Positions 1-7,675 of a stretch of DNA of 64,000 nucleotides are shown one piece after another (positions within the stretch are counted from its first letter, which is position 1; each line of letters opens with the position of its first letter). Source of the stretch: Lacrimispora defluvii (GTDB taxonomy: Bacteria > Bacillota > Clostridia > Lachnospirales > Lachnospiraceae); the NCBI GenBank assembly GCA_013036995.1, contig JAAOXG010000016.1, positions 165,025 through 229,024 on the forward strand, given 5' to 3'. The notes beneath the pieces are model-generated. The model was given only the letters and a program-made list of their open reading frames with translations, was not told where the DNA came from and made no database searches. The position numbers and the translations under genes were made by a program.

Positions 1-208
1 AGCCTGTCTGGGTAACAGAAAAACGGTCTGTCATGTGGTTCTCCTGAACCAGATCTGACAATTTATTAAGAACAGGTCTTGCTCCGCTTGCAATTCCGCA
101 TGTTGCCATACCAACTAAAATACGGGTACGGGCGTGATCTTCTCCGCGCATGCTGACCTGACTCTGCATCTTCTCCCGAATTGCTTTTAATTCTTCAAGA
201 GTCTTCAT
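1..208 (-). CDS. HndB-like ferredoxin-domain protein of an NADH/NADP-linked hydrogenase (partial, 3' end off window)
   Basis: The complement of 208-1 reads MKTLEELKAIREKMQSQVSM..., followed by GMATCGIASGARPV. This is the start of the small thioredoxin-fold (2Fe-2S) ferredoxin subunits found between NuoE-like and NuoF-like genes in clostridial NAD(P)-linked [FeFe]-hydrogenases (HndB type). The first cluster cysteine is seen in ATCGIASG. The ATG at 208-206 has a GGAGGA ribosome site about 7 bases upstream. The gene runs off the left edge, so only about 69 residues are visible. It lies 24 bases downstream of the HATPase gene on the same strand, in what looks like one operon with the NuoE-like gene. 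NuoF-like and catalytic hydrogenase genes are expected further left (inference). Confidence 0.8.
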   Translation of the reverse strand, partial: MKTLEELKAIREKMQSQVSMRGEDHARTRILVGMATCGIASGARPVLNKLSDLVQENHMTDRFSVTQTG

Positions 209-232
209 GTTTATCCTCCAATTCTGACGGGT

Positions 233-790
233 CTAAATGACCGCGCCTCCATCAGTCTCCAATTTGTTTTCAAATAAATATTCCTTTATATAAGCGGCTA
301 CCTCTGGTGAGTCAAAAGGAATCTCACCCAGAATCTCCCGAAAGAGTCGCGTATCCAGCTCAAAGGACGCTTCGTTATAACGATAGATATAGAGAAAATC
401 TGTATCCGGATGGCAGGTGATCAGTGTCTGAATGGTACTGTTCATGTCACCTAAGGGCATTCGGTCTATGTGGGAGAGTCCGAACACAGCAGTTGTCTTC
501 GTTCCAATACCCGGTTTCGACTCAATGGAGAAGCTCCCTCCCGTGGATTCCGCTGCATACTTAAAAAACGGAATACCAAGACCGACCTTTCTGGTCTGGC
601 GGGTAGTAAAAAACGGGTCTGTTACGTGTTCTAACTGTTCTTTCGTCATTCCGCAGCCGTCGTCAGAAAGCTGGACGGTCAGTTCATCTGCAGAAGTATT
701 AACAGAAACAAGAATGGTAACAAGGCTGGCGCCTGCCCGTGTGGAGTTCTCTGCCACATCCAAAATATTTAAAGAAATCTCTGTCATCAT
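233..790 (-). CDS. HATPase-domain protein of the hydrogenase operon
   Basis: 185 residues with a GHKL (histidine-kinase-type) ATP-binding fold. The N-box is in NILDVAENS near residue 9, the G1 box is DDGCGM near 43-48 and the G2-like box is GLGIPF near 70. No histidine phosphoacceptor domain and no membrane segment are present, so it is a stand-alone ATPase rather than a sensor kinase. The C-terminal 80 residues do not resemble a domain I can name. Such proteins are commonly encoded between NuoE- and NuoF-type subunits in clostridial hydrogenase operons, and their role is not settled. It sits 12 bases after the NuoE-like gene on the minus strand. A regulatory or chaperone function is possible but not shown by the sequence. 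Confidence 0.75.
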   Translation of the reverse strand: MMTEISLNILDVAENSTRAGASLVTILVSVNTSADELTVQLSDDGCGMTKEQLEHVTDPFFTTRQTRKVGLGIPFFKYAAESTGGSFSIESKPGIGTKTTAVFGLSHIDRMPLGDMNSTIQTLITCHPDTDFLYIYRYNEASFELDTRLFREILGEIPFDSPEVAAYIKEYLFENKLETDGGAVI

Positions 791-802
791 AAGCGTATGT
801 AA

Positions 803-1297
803 TTATTCGTATTTGGCTAAAATACCTGGAACATCATCAACTGTCAGTCTTCCGTAAACTTCTCCGTTCACCATCATGACAGGAGCCAGACCGCAGGCAC
901 CTACGCAGCGGCAGGAATCTAAAGAAAACTTTCCATCCGGAGTGCATTCTCCGTTGGTGATGCCAAGAATTTCCTCAATTTTATGGAAAATGTCACCGGA
1001 GCCTTTTACGTAGCATGCGGTTCCAAGACAAACAGATACCTGATATTTACCCTTAGGCTGAAGTGCAAACTGGGCATAGAAAGTGGCAACACCATAAATC
1101 TTCTCAAGGGGAATACCCGTTTCGTCAGAAATTATGGTCTGAACTTCAATTGGAAGATAACCATAGATATCCTGTGCCTTCTGCATGATAGGCATAAGAG
1201 ATCCTTTTGTATCTTTGAGCTGGGAAATTATTTCTTTCAAAGCAACTTCCTGCTCTTTTGTCCCGTTAAACTGGACGCCTTGTTTTTTACAAGTCAT
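803..1297 (-). CDS. NuoE/HndA-like 24-kDa [2Fe-2S] subunit
   Basis: 164 residues with the thioredoxin-like fold of complex I NuoE and hydrogenase HndA. The four [2Fe-2S] cysteines are visible: C90 and C95 in VCLGTAC, and C131 and C135 in CRCVGAC. An N-terminal helical segment with DIYGYLP and GVATFYAQF is typical of the family. It would pass electrons between NAD(P)H-linked NuoF-type flavin and hydrogenase clusters in the cytoplasm. I chose the ATG at 1297 because AAGGAGG lies 8 bases before it; an upstream in-frame ATG at 1348 would add 17 residues without a comparable site. It is the first gene of the leftward hydrogenase operon and is divergent from the DRTGG/HydS cluster. Confidence 0.9.
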   Translation of the reverse strand: MTCKKQGVQFNGTKEQEVALKEIISQLKDTKGSLMPIMQKAQDIYGYLPIEVQTIISDETGIPLEKIYGVATFYAQFALQPKGKYQVSVCLGTACYVKGSGDIFHKIEEILGITNGECTPDGKFSLDSCRCVGACGLAPVMMVNGEVYGRLTVDDVPGILAKYE

Positions 1298-1443
1298 TTG
1301 ATAACCTCCTTCAATGTTGCTTATGCAATGTAACTGATATTTTATCATGTAATTGAGAAAAAATCTATAGTTTTAATCAAGATTCGACAAAAAAATAACA
1401 ATGATTACGTGGGAAATTTATACACTTGAGGCACTATTTATGA

Positions 1444-1449
1444 TATAAT
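1444..1449 (+). promoter_or_regulatory. Possible -10 element before the H2-sensor cluster
   Basis: A perfect TATAAT lies 58 bases before the DRTGG gene start, in the AT-rich divergent region between the two hydrogenase operons. No good -35 hexamer is seen at 16-18 bases upstream (TACACT is the best at 17), so this is a weak call. Confidence 0.35.
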
Positions 1450-1506
1450 TATCAATAATGTCTTGAATTGTGTGAATAGCGTGAATGGATGGAGGAAAAG
1501 GGCCAT

Positions 1507-1854
1507 ATGACAGTCGAAGATATCAGGAAAATACTGGGAGCAAAAGTGCTGGTTGGAGAGGAGCATCTGTCTGAGGAGGTGAGAAGCGCCTGCGGTTCTG
1601 ACATGATGAGTGATGTGCTTGCTTATTCAAAGGATCATTCTGTACTGCTCACAGGGCTATGCAACCCCCAGGTGGTTCGGACTGCTGAAATGCTTGATAT
1701 TGTGTGCATCGTGTTTGTAAGAGGGAAAAAGCCGGATGAAGCCATGCTCCAGATGGCGGCTGAGAGGGGGATTATTCTCCTGTCCACCGGCCACCGTATG
1801 TTTTCCGCCTGTGGAATGCTCTATGAGGCAGGACTACACGGAGGTGCGATTTAG
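1507..1854 (+). CDS. DRTGG-domain protein (first copy)
   Basis: 115 residues forming a single DRTGG-type domain, with VLAYSKDHSVLLTGLCNP in the middle and a glycine-rich end. DRTGG domains are found in phosphotransacetylase and in CBS-domain proteins and are thought to bind small ligands. Stand-alone versions recur beside [FeFe]-hydrogenase genes in clostridia. The start at ATG 1507 is chosen because GGAGG at 1491-1495 lies 11 bases upstream; an ATG at 1489 overlaps that site and is rejected. It is followed 2 bases later by the RsbW-like gene, so the two are probably co-translated. Its sequence resembles the second DRTGG gene at 3703 only distantly. The specific role is unknown; a sensory role in hydrogen metabolism is inferred from context. 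Confidence 0.75.
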   Translation: MTVEDIRKILGAKVLVGEEHLSEEVRSACGSDMMSDVLAYSKDHSVLLTGLCNPQVVRTAEMLDIVCIVFVRGKKPDEAMLQMAAERGIILLSTGHRMFSACGMLYEAGLHGGAI

Positions 1855-1856
1855 AT

Positions 1857-2276
1857 ATGGATGTGATTACGTTTCATTATACGATCTCCCCGGATGATTT
1901 TACAAGAGCCGGAGAGGCCAGCAGCGATGTGAAGAGCAAATTGAAAAAAATGGGCGTTACACCGGAAGCTGTACGCAAGGTTGCCATTGCCATGTATGAA
2001 GGAGAGATCAATATGGTAATACATGCCAAAGGCGGGGAGATTACGGTGCATATATCAACGGAATGTATTGAGATGGTTTTAAAAGATGTTGGCCCCGGAA
2101 TCCCGGATATTGATCTTGCCATGCAGGCCGGATATTCCACCGCTCCGGATGCAGTGCGCTCCCTTGGCTTCGGTGCTGGGATGGGACTGCCCAATATGAA
2201 AAAGTATTCCGATGAAATGGAGATACATACGGTGATTGGAGAAGGAACCACCATTCGGATGGTGGTGAATCTATAG
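1857..2276 (+). CDS. RsbW-like anti-sigma/serine kinase ATPase
   Basis: 139 residues of a GHKL ATPase fold of the RsbW/SpoIIAB family. An N-box-like helix appears as AIAMYEGEINMVIHA, the G1 box as DVGPGIPD, and the G2 box as GFGAGMGLPNMKK near residues 107-119. Family members bind ATP and either phosphorylate anti-anti-sigma partners or act as protein-switch ATPases. No partner sigma factor or STAS protein is seen nearby. It sits between a DRTGG protein and the HydS-like hydrogenase, 2 bases after the former. The likely role is output or relay of a hydrogen or redox signal (inference). It differs from the HATPase at 233-790 in lacking a long C-terminal extension. Confidence 0.75.
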   Translation: MDVITFHYTISPDDFTRAGEASSDVKSKLKKMGVTPEAVRKVAIAMYEGEINMVIHAKGGEITVHISTECIEMVLKDVGPGIPDIDLAMQAGYSTAPDAVRSLGFGAGMGLPNMKKYSDEMEIHTVIGEGTTIRMVVNL

Positions 2277-2312
2277 CCGCAAAAATATGGATTGCTAAAA
2301 AGAGGTGAGCCA

Positions 2313-3725
2313 TTGGATAAATTTTATCATTCTGTAAGACTTGATGAGGATCTCTGCATGGGCTGCATTAACTGCATTAAGCGCTGCCCCACCCAGGCCA
2401 TCAGAGTCAGAAATAAAAAAGCACAGATTAACAGTAAATTCTGTATCGACTGCGGTGAGTGCATTCGTGTATGCCCTCATCACGCCAAACATGCCATTTA
2501 CGATACCATGGAGGATTTAAAGCAGTTTGAATACACGGTTGCCCTGCCGGCACCATCCCTGTACAGCCAGTTTAATAACTTAGATGATGTGAACATTGTG
2601 CTAAATGCACTGCTGCTTATGGGATTCGATGATGTATTTGAAGTGAGTGCGGCAGCGGAACTGGTCAGTGAGGCAACCAGGGAGTATTTAAGCAAGAATC
2701 CGGATAAGCTTCCGGTTATCAGTACAGCCTGCCCTTCGGTAGTACGGCTCATCCGCGTTCGTTTTCCTAATTTGATCCCCAATCTTCTGCCGCTTAATCC
2801 GCCGGTTGAGGTGGCTGCCATACTTGCAGTGAGAAGAGCGATGGAAAAGACGGGACTGCCCAGGGAAAAGATTGGGATCATATTTATTTCTCCATGTCCG
2901 TCAAAGGTGACTTATGCCCGTGCTCCCCTGGGAACAGATCACAGCGAGGTGGATAAAGTCCTTGCCATTAAGGATGTCTATCCACGGCTTCTTTCCTGCA
3001 TGAAAGCGGTGGGAGAAGAACCGCCGGAGATCGGAACGTCGGGGAAAATCGGCGTCAGCTGGGGAAGAAGCGGAGGAGAGGCAAGCGGTCTCTTTACAGA
3101 AGATTATCTGGCTGCAGACGGGATTGAGAATGTCATACGGGTTCTGGAGGATATGGAAGACCAGAAATTTACGAATTTAAAATTTGTGGAGTTAAATGCC
3201 TGTAACGGAGGCTGCGTGGGAGGGGTTCTTACTGTTGAAAATCCTTATGTAGCGGAGGTAAAGTTAAAGCGTCTGCGCAAATATATGCCTGTGGCAAGAA
3301 GCCATATGGAATCTGAAGGGGAAGAACTTGTGAGATGGACCAGCATGGTCCAGTATGAGCCGGTATTTCACCTGGGTGACACCATGATGGAAAGCTTTGC
3401 AAGGATGAATCAGGTAGAACGGCTTCTGAAGAAATTTCCGGGACTGGACTGCGGTTCCTGCGGTGCTCCCACCTGTAAGGCACTGGCAGAAGATATTGTC
3501 AGAGGGGAAGCTTCGGAGTCGGACTGCATCTATTTCCTCAGGGATAATGTTCATAAGCTGACAAAGGAGGTTGCCAGACTGGCCGCTGATATTGAGGAGG
3601 GAGATGGGGACAGCTACAGTAAATTTAGAGCAATGACTTCATATATAGTAAGGATTTCTGATGAAATGAACCAGCTTGACAGGAAAGAGGGGAGAAATCA
3701 AAATGACGATAAGGGAACTGATTGA
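2313..3725 (+). CDS. Degenerate [FeFe]-hydrogenase, probably sensory (HydS-like)
   Basis: 470 residues. Two N-terminal 4Fe-4S motifs (CMGCINCIKRCP and CIDCGECIRVCP) precede an H-cluster domain. H-cluster ligands are kept: C140 in TACPS, C195 and K198 in SPCPSK, and C297 and C301 in NACNGGC. The catalytic proton-transfer cysteine of the usual TSCCP motif is alanine (A139). This substitution is known from sensory group C/D hydrogenases such as HydS. A C-terminal 4Fe-4S domain has C380, C383, C388 and C405. No PAS domain is seen. The start is TTG 2313 with AGAGGTG 5 bases upstream; an upstream TTG at 2292 is less likely. The gene overlaps the following DRTGG gene by 23 bases. It probably reports hydrogen or redox state rather than making hydrogen at high rate (inference). 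Confidence 0.85.
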   Translation: MDKFYHSVRLDEDLCMGCINCIKRCPTQAIRVRNKKAQINSKFCIDCGECIRVCPHHAKHAIYDTMEDLKQFEYTVALPAPSLYSQFNNLDDVNIVLNALLLMGFDDVFEVSAAAELVSEATREYLSKNPDKLPVISTACPSVVRLIRVRFPNLIPNLLPLNPPVEVAAILAVRRAMEKTGLPREKIGIIFISPCPSKVTYARAPLGTDHSEVDKVLAIKDVYPRLLSCMKAVGEEPPEIGTSGKIGVSWGRSGGEASGLFTEDYLAADGIENVIRVLEDMEDQKFTNLKFVELNACNGGCVGGVLTVENPYVAEVKLKRLRKYMPVARSHMESEGEELVRWTSMVQYEPVFHLGDTMMESFARMNQVERLLKKFPGLDCGSCGAPTCKALAEDIVRGEASESDCIYFLRDNVHKLTKEVARLAADIEEGDGDSYSKFRAMTSYIVRISDEMNQLDRKEGRNQNDDKGTD

Positions 3726-4047
3726 TACTGGAGAATTTGAGACAATTCATGTAGGTGATAGAACAGACAGAAGCATCACAAAACCATTTTGCTGTGATTT
3801 ATTAAGTATTGCCATGGGCAAAGCACCTGAGGGCTGTGCATGGGTGACTGTTATGGGAAATATGAACACCCTTGCTGTTGCGTCTTTAACGGATGCCGCC
3901 TGTGTGATTCTTGCAGAGGGGGTTGCACCTGACGAGGCCGCAAAACAAAAAGCAATCGAACATAATATTACAGTAATGAAGACCGGGCTTCCTATTTTTG
4001 AAGCCGCTCTGCTGATTGAGAAAAGGCTTTCCCATGAAGACGCTTGA
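3703..4047 (+). CDS. DRTGG-domain protein (second copy)
   Basis: 114 residues, a stand-alone DRTGG-type domain. The fold can be recognised from DRTDRSITKPFCCDLLSIAMG and from WVTVMGNMNTLAVASL near residue 45. The ATG at 3703 has GAGGGGAG upstream and lies inside the end of the HydS-like gene, so translation is probably coupled. The end overlaps the PHP gene by 14 bases. Together with the first DRTGG protein it brackets the ATPase and hydrogenase genes, which suggests a ligand-binding or scaffold role in one complex. This is inference from conserved neighbourhood, not from catalytic residues. Confidence 0.75.
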   Translation: MTIRELIDTGEFETIHVGDRTDRSITKPFCCDLLSIAMGKAPEGCAWVTVMGNMNTLAVASLTDAACVILAEGVAPDEAAKQKAIEHNITVMKTGLPIFEAALLIEKRLSHEDA

Positions 4048-4759
4048 ATATGACCTCCATATTCATTCCTGCTTATCCCCCTGCGGCGATGACGATATGA
4101 CACCTGGTAATATCGTAGGGATGGCAGCATTAAAAGGACTTGAAGTGATTGCGGTGACAGACCACAATTCCTGCAAAAACTGTCCTGCTGTTTTACATTT
4201 TGCAGAGGAATTCGGGATTCTTGCAATTCCTGGTATGGAGCTTTGTACGTCAGAGGAAGTACATGCGGTGTGCCTCTTCCCTACGCTGTCAAAAGCCATG
4301 GAATTCGATGCATATGTGGAGAAGAAACTGATCCCCTTTCCAAACAATGTGAAAATTTTTGGGAATCAGTTTATATATAATAAGGAAGATGAAGCAGCAG
4401 GGACATTTGAAAATCTTCTGATTAACTCCACAGAGATATCATTTGACGGACTTTGGGATCTGGTCCGTTCCTTTGACGGTGTTATGTTTCCCGCTCATTT
4501 GGACAAAAACGCCAACAGCCTGTTGTCAAACCTGGGGTTCGTTCCGCCTGACAGCCATTTTATGGCGGCAGAAGTGAGGAACCAAAACAGTCTTCCTGAA
4601 CTGGTCAGACAGAATCCATATCTTGAGCGCTGCGTGATCCTTCAGAATTCAGACGCCCATCAGCTGGGGGATATCAAAGAACCGGGTCTGCCTCTGGAAG
4701 TAGAAGAAAAAAGCGTGGAAGGGATTATGGATGCTCTTCTGAAGGGAAGATTTGTATAA
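4034..4759 (+). CDS. PHP-domain metal-dependent phosphoesterase
   Basis: 241 residues with PHP motifs: DLHIHSCLSPCG at residues 6-17 (metal-binding HxH), VTDHNSC near 43, a conserved glutamate in GMELCTSEEVH, and an Asp-His pair at NSDAHQLG near the C-terminus. PHP enzymes are tri-metal phosphatases or nucleases; clostridial members next to hydrogenase genes have no assigned substrate. The start ATG 4034 lies inside the end of the DRTGG gene (14-base overlap). A longer reading from 4016 lacks a better ribosome site. It is the last gene of the rightward cluster and is followed by a terminator. It might hydrolyse a signal molecule or phosphoester produced by the cluster (speculative). Confidence 0.8.
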   Translation: MKTLEYDLHIHSCLSPCGDDDMTPGNIVGMAALKGLEVIAVTDHNSCKNCPAVLHFAEEFGILAIPGMELCTSEEVHAVCLFPTLSKAMEFDAYVEKKLIPFPNNVKIFGNQFIYNKEDEAAGTFENLLINSTEISFDGLWDLVRSFDGVMFPAHLDKNANSLLSNLGFVPPDSHFMAAEVRNQNSLPELVRQNPYLERCVILQNSDAHQLGDIKEPGLPLEVEEKSVEGIMDALLKGRFV

Positions 4760-4810
4760 ATATGAGGGACTGAAGCTGCAGTCGTTCTTATTCCTGTATG
4801 ATTAAAAAAG

Positions 4811-4859
4811 AGAAGGCTCCGGAATACAGAGAACAAACTGTATTTTGGGGCTTTTTTTG
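4811..4859 (+). terminator. Rho-independent terminator of the H2-sensor cluster
   Basis: GGCTCCGGAATACAG pairs with CTGTATTTTGGGGC through several G-T pairs across an 8-base loop, followed by a run of seven T. It lies 50 bases after the PHP stop codon. Confidence 0.85.
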
Positions 4860-4867
4860 CTTTTTAC

Positions 4868-4896
4868 TTTCCATTTTCCCTTAATTCCTGTATAGT
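4868..4896 (+). promoter_or_regulatory. Candidate sigma-A promoter of the deacetylase gene
   Basis: TTTCCA (4868-4873), a 17-base spacer and TATAGT (4891-4896), 33 bases before the ATG at 4930 and directly after the upstream terminator. The match is moderate. Confidence 0.5.
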
Positions 4897-4929
4897 AGAG
4901 ATTAGTAACAGGGAAAGGAATGATGTTTC

Positions 4930-5880
4930 ATGAAGAAATTTTTACAACTGGGTATGGGTATAACAGCCCTAGCCCTTATAACAGCCTTTGTGCCTGCTTC
5001 CCCATTTCCGTCCATGGCGTATGAAACGGCGGCAGCTGCAGAAGAGACAACGCAGGTACGAGGCGGCTGGATAGATGAAAACCTGGGGCCTGGAGTTGCC
5101 AGATGGGTAGATGAAAGCGGAAACGTTTCTACAAAGCCAGGAAAGCAGGAGGAGATACAGACAGAGACCGCGACACAGTCACAGGCGGAGACAGAAAGTC
5201 AAAGTACAGGAGAGACAGCGGGGCAGCAGGAATCATCAGAAACTGAGGGACAACCTGCTGGAAGAGTGATTGATCCCTCCAAACCAATGGTTGCACTGAC
5301 CTTTGATGATGGTCCTTACGCTCCGGTAGGAAATCAGATTATGGACAGTCTGGCACAGTATGGCGGAAAAGCAACTTTTTTCGTGGTGGGAAACCGGGCG
5401 GCCTATTATCCTGATGAATTAAAGCGTATGGCTGCAGAAGGGCATGAGATTGGTAATCATACATATGAGCATAAGTATTTAAACAAGTTAAATGCCCAGC
5501 AGATTCAGAGCCAGATTAACCGCTGTAATGATGCGGTACAAGCTGTCTGCGGTGTAAGACCTGTCTTAGTCAGACTGCCGGGGGGGAATAAAAACAGCAC
5601 AGTTCTTCAGAATGTTCATGCGCCTATGATTATGTGGAGTATTGATACGCTGGACTGGAAGACCCGGAACACGGCTAAATCCATACAGACTGTGATGAGC
5701 CGGGTGAAAGACGGGGATATTGTGCTGATGCATGAACTCTATCCTCAAAGCGGAGCTGCCGCAGTTGAAATTATCCGCAGATTATCTGAGCAGGGATATC
5801 AGCTGGTTACCGTAAGCGAGCTGGCAAGCTATCGGGGCGGTATGGTTTCCGGTGGGGTTTATTCACAGTTTTATCGATAA
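4930..5880 (+). CDS. Secreted polysaccharide deacetylase (NodB domain)
   Basis: 316 residues. An N-terminal signal peptide (hydrophobic GITALALITAFV, then ASP-rich region to about residue 33) is followed by a Gln/Glu/Thr-rich linker (about 70-115) and a NodB (CE4) domain (about 118-300). Motif 1 is TFDDGP with D126 and D127; the zinc histidines are H177 and H181 in NHTYEH. Motif 3 is RLPGG rather than the usual R-P-x-Y. Motif 4 is WSIDTLDW and motif 5 is LMHE in place of LxH(D). Family members remove N-acetyl groups from peptidoglycan or other GlcNAc polymers outside the cell. It appears to be a single-gene unit between two terminators. Confidence 0.88.
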   Translation: MKKFLQLGMGITALALITAFVPASPFPSMAYETAAAAEETTQVRGGWIDENLGPGVARWVDESGNVSTKPGKQEEIQTETATQSQAETESQSTGETAGQQESSETEGQPAGRVIDPSKPMVALTFDDGPYAPVGNQIMDSLAQYGGKATFFVVGNRAAYYPDELKRMAAEGHEIGNHTYEHKYLNKLNAQQIQSQINRCNDAVQAVCGVRPVLVRLPGGNKNSTVLQNVHAPMIMWSIDTLDWKTRNTAKSIQTVMSRVKDGDIVLMHELYPQSGAAAVEIIRRLSEQGYQLVTVSELASYRGGMVSGGVYSQFYR

Positions 5881-5900
5881 GAATAAAAAGAGGAAAACTG

Positions 5901-5955
5901 TACCCTAATAGTAATACACAGTAAAAAGTCTGTGTTAAGCTATTAGGGTATTTTT
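5901..5955 (+). terminator. Rho-independent terminator after the deacetylase gene
   Basis: A perfect 11-bp stem (5901-5911 with 5940-5950) carries an inner ACACAG/CTGTGT stem and is followed by TTTTT. It ends 25 bases before the PucR-type gene, so that gene either needs read-through or a promoter inside this element. Confidence 0.85.
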
Positions 5956-5979
5956 ACTTAATATGGAGAAGGTGAACCC

Positions 5980-7539
5980 ATGATACTGAGAATAAAAGAC
6001 ATATTAGAAAAATTAGATGAAACAATTATTATAAGTTCAGTTTTATGCGAAGAAACTCTGACTATACGGGGAGTGAAACTATTAACTGGCCATATTGCGG
6101 TTTTTGATCCTCATATACTTTATATTGGCGGATATTATGAATTTTTTAATGGCTCCGGAGACAATTTTCCCATGAATGTTCTTTTGATGGATTGTCCGTC
6201 TGACCTCTATATCTCTCACATGGTAAATGAAGAACGTCATGCTAATATGGTTTATATACAGCCGGGAATCACCACGGAGGAACTGCTGAATGATGTTACG
6301 GATATACTTGTGGACCAGTATTCGTTAATTGAACGGCCAGCTGCACTTTTTAACACCATTATACAAGGCAGAGGGCTTCCCTATATTATAGATATCGCCA
6401 GTGAGTTATTGGGAAATCCCGTTATGCTGGGAGATAATAACCACCGATTATTAGCGGCATCAGATTTTAAGGAAGTAGATGATCTTCCATGGATGGAATA
6501 TAGGAATATGGGATTTACAACCTATGAGTATACACAGAAATATAATTTTAAGCAGTGGATAGAAAAAACGGTACAAAGCAAGAAAGCGGTTATTGGGAGT
6601 CTTGGAGAGGGTTACAAATATCGAAGAATATTTTGTGCAATACGGTTGGAGCGGCGTATTGTGGGACATTTTGCTGTTCTTGAATATAACAGGCTTTTTA
6701 CAGAGAAAGATCTGGAGATAACGGAATTTATATGTGATGTAATAGCAAATGAGATTAAAAGCAATCAATCCTCAGGTTTTCAGTATGACTGGCTGGCAAA
6801 CCGTTTTATTTCGGATCTGATACAGGGAAGTCTTACGGAACCGGATTTAATTACAGACAGGGCAAAGAGACTGCAGTGGAAATTGCCGGATAAAAAATAT
6901 CTTATTATTATAAAATACAATCATTATTCGGAAACATTCAGCTTAATCTCTTTTATAAGAGAATCAAAACTTTTTAAAGGTTCCCATGGGGAATTAATGT
7001 TCCATGAGAATCATTTAATATTTATTACTGGCTGCAGTCAGTCCCAATACCTGACCAACGAAGATATTCAGCCTATTACTGATTATTTAAAGCAGATGCA
7101 CATGAATGCCGGTGTCAGTCAGGGCTTTAGTGAAATAATGGAGATCCCCGAGGCGTACCAGCAGGCATTGGCAGCCATCCGGTTAGGTAAAAAGGAAGCT
7201 GCTGAGTTATGTATCTATCGATATGAGGATTATGGAATTTATGATATGCTGGACCGCATAAAAGAACAGAAGGACCTGATCCATTATTGCCATCCGGATA
7301 TATTAAGATTAAAAGAATACGATGAGAACCATAAAACGGATTATTTGAAAAGTTTATATACGTACATTATAAACATGGGGAATTTAGTGGCTTCTGCCGA
7401 TGATCTGTATATTCACAGAAATACAATGAACTACCGATTGTCTAAAATACAAGAACTGATATCCGTGGATATTTATAACCGCGACTGTTATATGACACTA
7501 TATTTTTCGTATAAAATCTTAGAATATATCAGTAAATGA
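5980..7539 (+). CDS. PucR/CdaR-type transcriptional regulator
   Basis: 519 residues. An N-terminal PucR-like ligand region (about 1-140) is followed by a GAF-like segment (about 150-270) and a C-terminal PucR helix-turn-helix (about 455-515), with DDLYIHRNTMNYRLSKIQEL as the diagnostic segment. PucR-family proteins activate catabolic operons in response to a small ligand. The gene is 136 bases upstream of the flavoenzyme gene on the same strand, the usual position for a local regulator. A 13-base palindrome at 7594-7606 in that gap is a candidate operator. The ATG at 5980 has an AGAAGGTGA site 7 bases upstream. The inducer is unknown. AT content is higher than in neighbours. Confidence 0.8.
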   Translation: MILRIKDILEKLDETIIISSVLCEETLTIRGVKLLTGHIAVFDPHILYIGGYYEFFNGSGDNFPMNVLLMDCPSDLYISHMVNEERHANMVYIQPGITTEELLNDVTDILVDQYSLIERPAALFNTIIQGRGLPYIIDIASELLGNPVMLGDNNHRLLAASDFKEVDDLPWMEYRNMGFTTYEYTQKYNFKQWIEKTVQSKKAVIGSLGEGYKYRRIFCAIRLERRIVGHFAVLEYNRLFTEKDLEITEFICDVIANEIKSNQSSGFQYDWLANRFISDLIQGSLTEPDLITDRAKRLQWKLPDKKYLIIIKYNHYSETFSLISFIRESKLFKGSHGELMFHENHLIFITGCSQSQYLTNEDIQPITDYLKQMHMNAGVSQGFSEIMEIPEAYQQALAAIRLGKKEAAELCIYRYEDYGIYDMLDRIKEQKDLIHYCHPDILRLKEYDENHKTDYLKSLYTYIINMGNLVASADDLYIHRNTMNYRLSKIQELISVDIYNRDCYMTLYFSYKILEYISK

Positions 7540-7593
7540 GATAAAAATTCATTTGTGCAGAAATGTCATTGTTTCTGATATTTTTCTAAATAA

Positions 7594-7606
7594 ATGCACG
7601 ATGCAT
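7594..7606. promoter_or_regulatory. Small palindrome upstream of the flavoenzyme gene, candidate operator
   Basis: ATGCA-CGA-TGCAT is a perfect 5-bp inverted repeat with a 3-base centre, 70 bases before the ATG at 7676. A single short palindrome of this size is weak evidence; it is noted because it lies between a regulator and its probable target. Confidence 0.3.
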
Positions 7607-7675
7607 AAAAGTCCGTAAGTATGTTACCATAAATATGTTAATATTTTATCAAAAACATATTTACGGAGGCGGCAT

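Noticed and set aside
432..857. A plus-strand open frame of 141 codons
   Set aside because: It lies opposite the HATPase and NuoE-like genes and has no recognisable domain or ribosome site.
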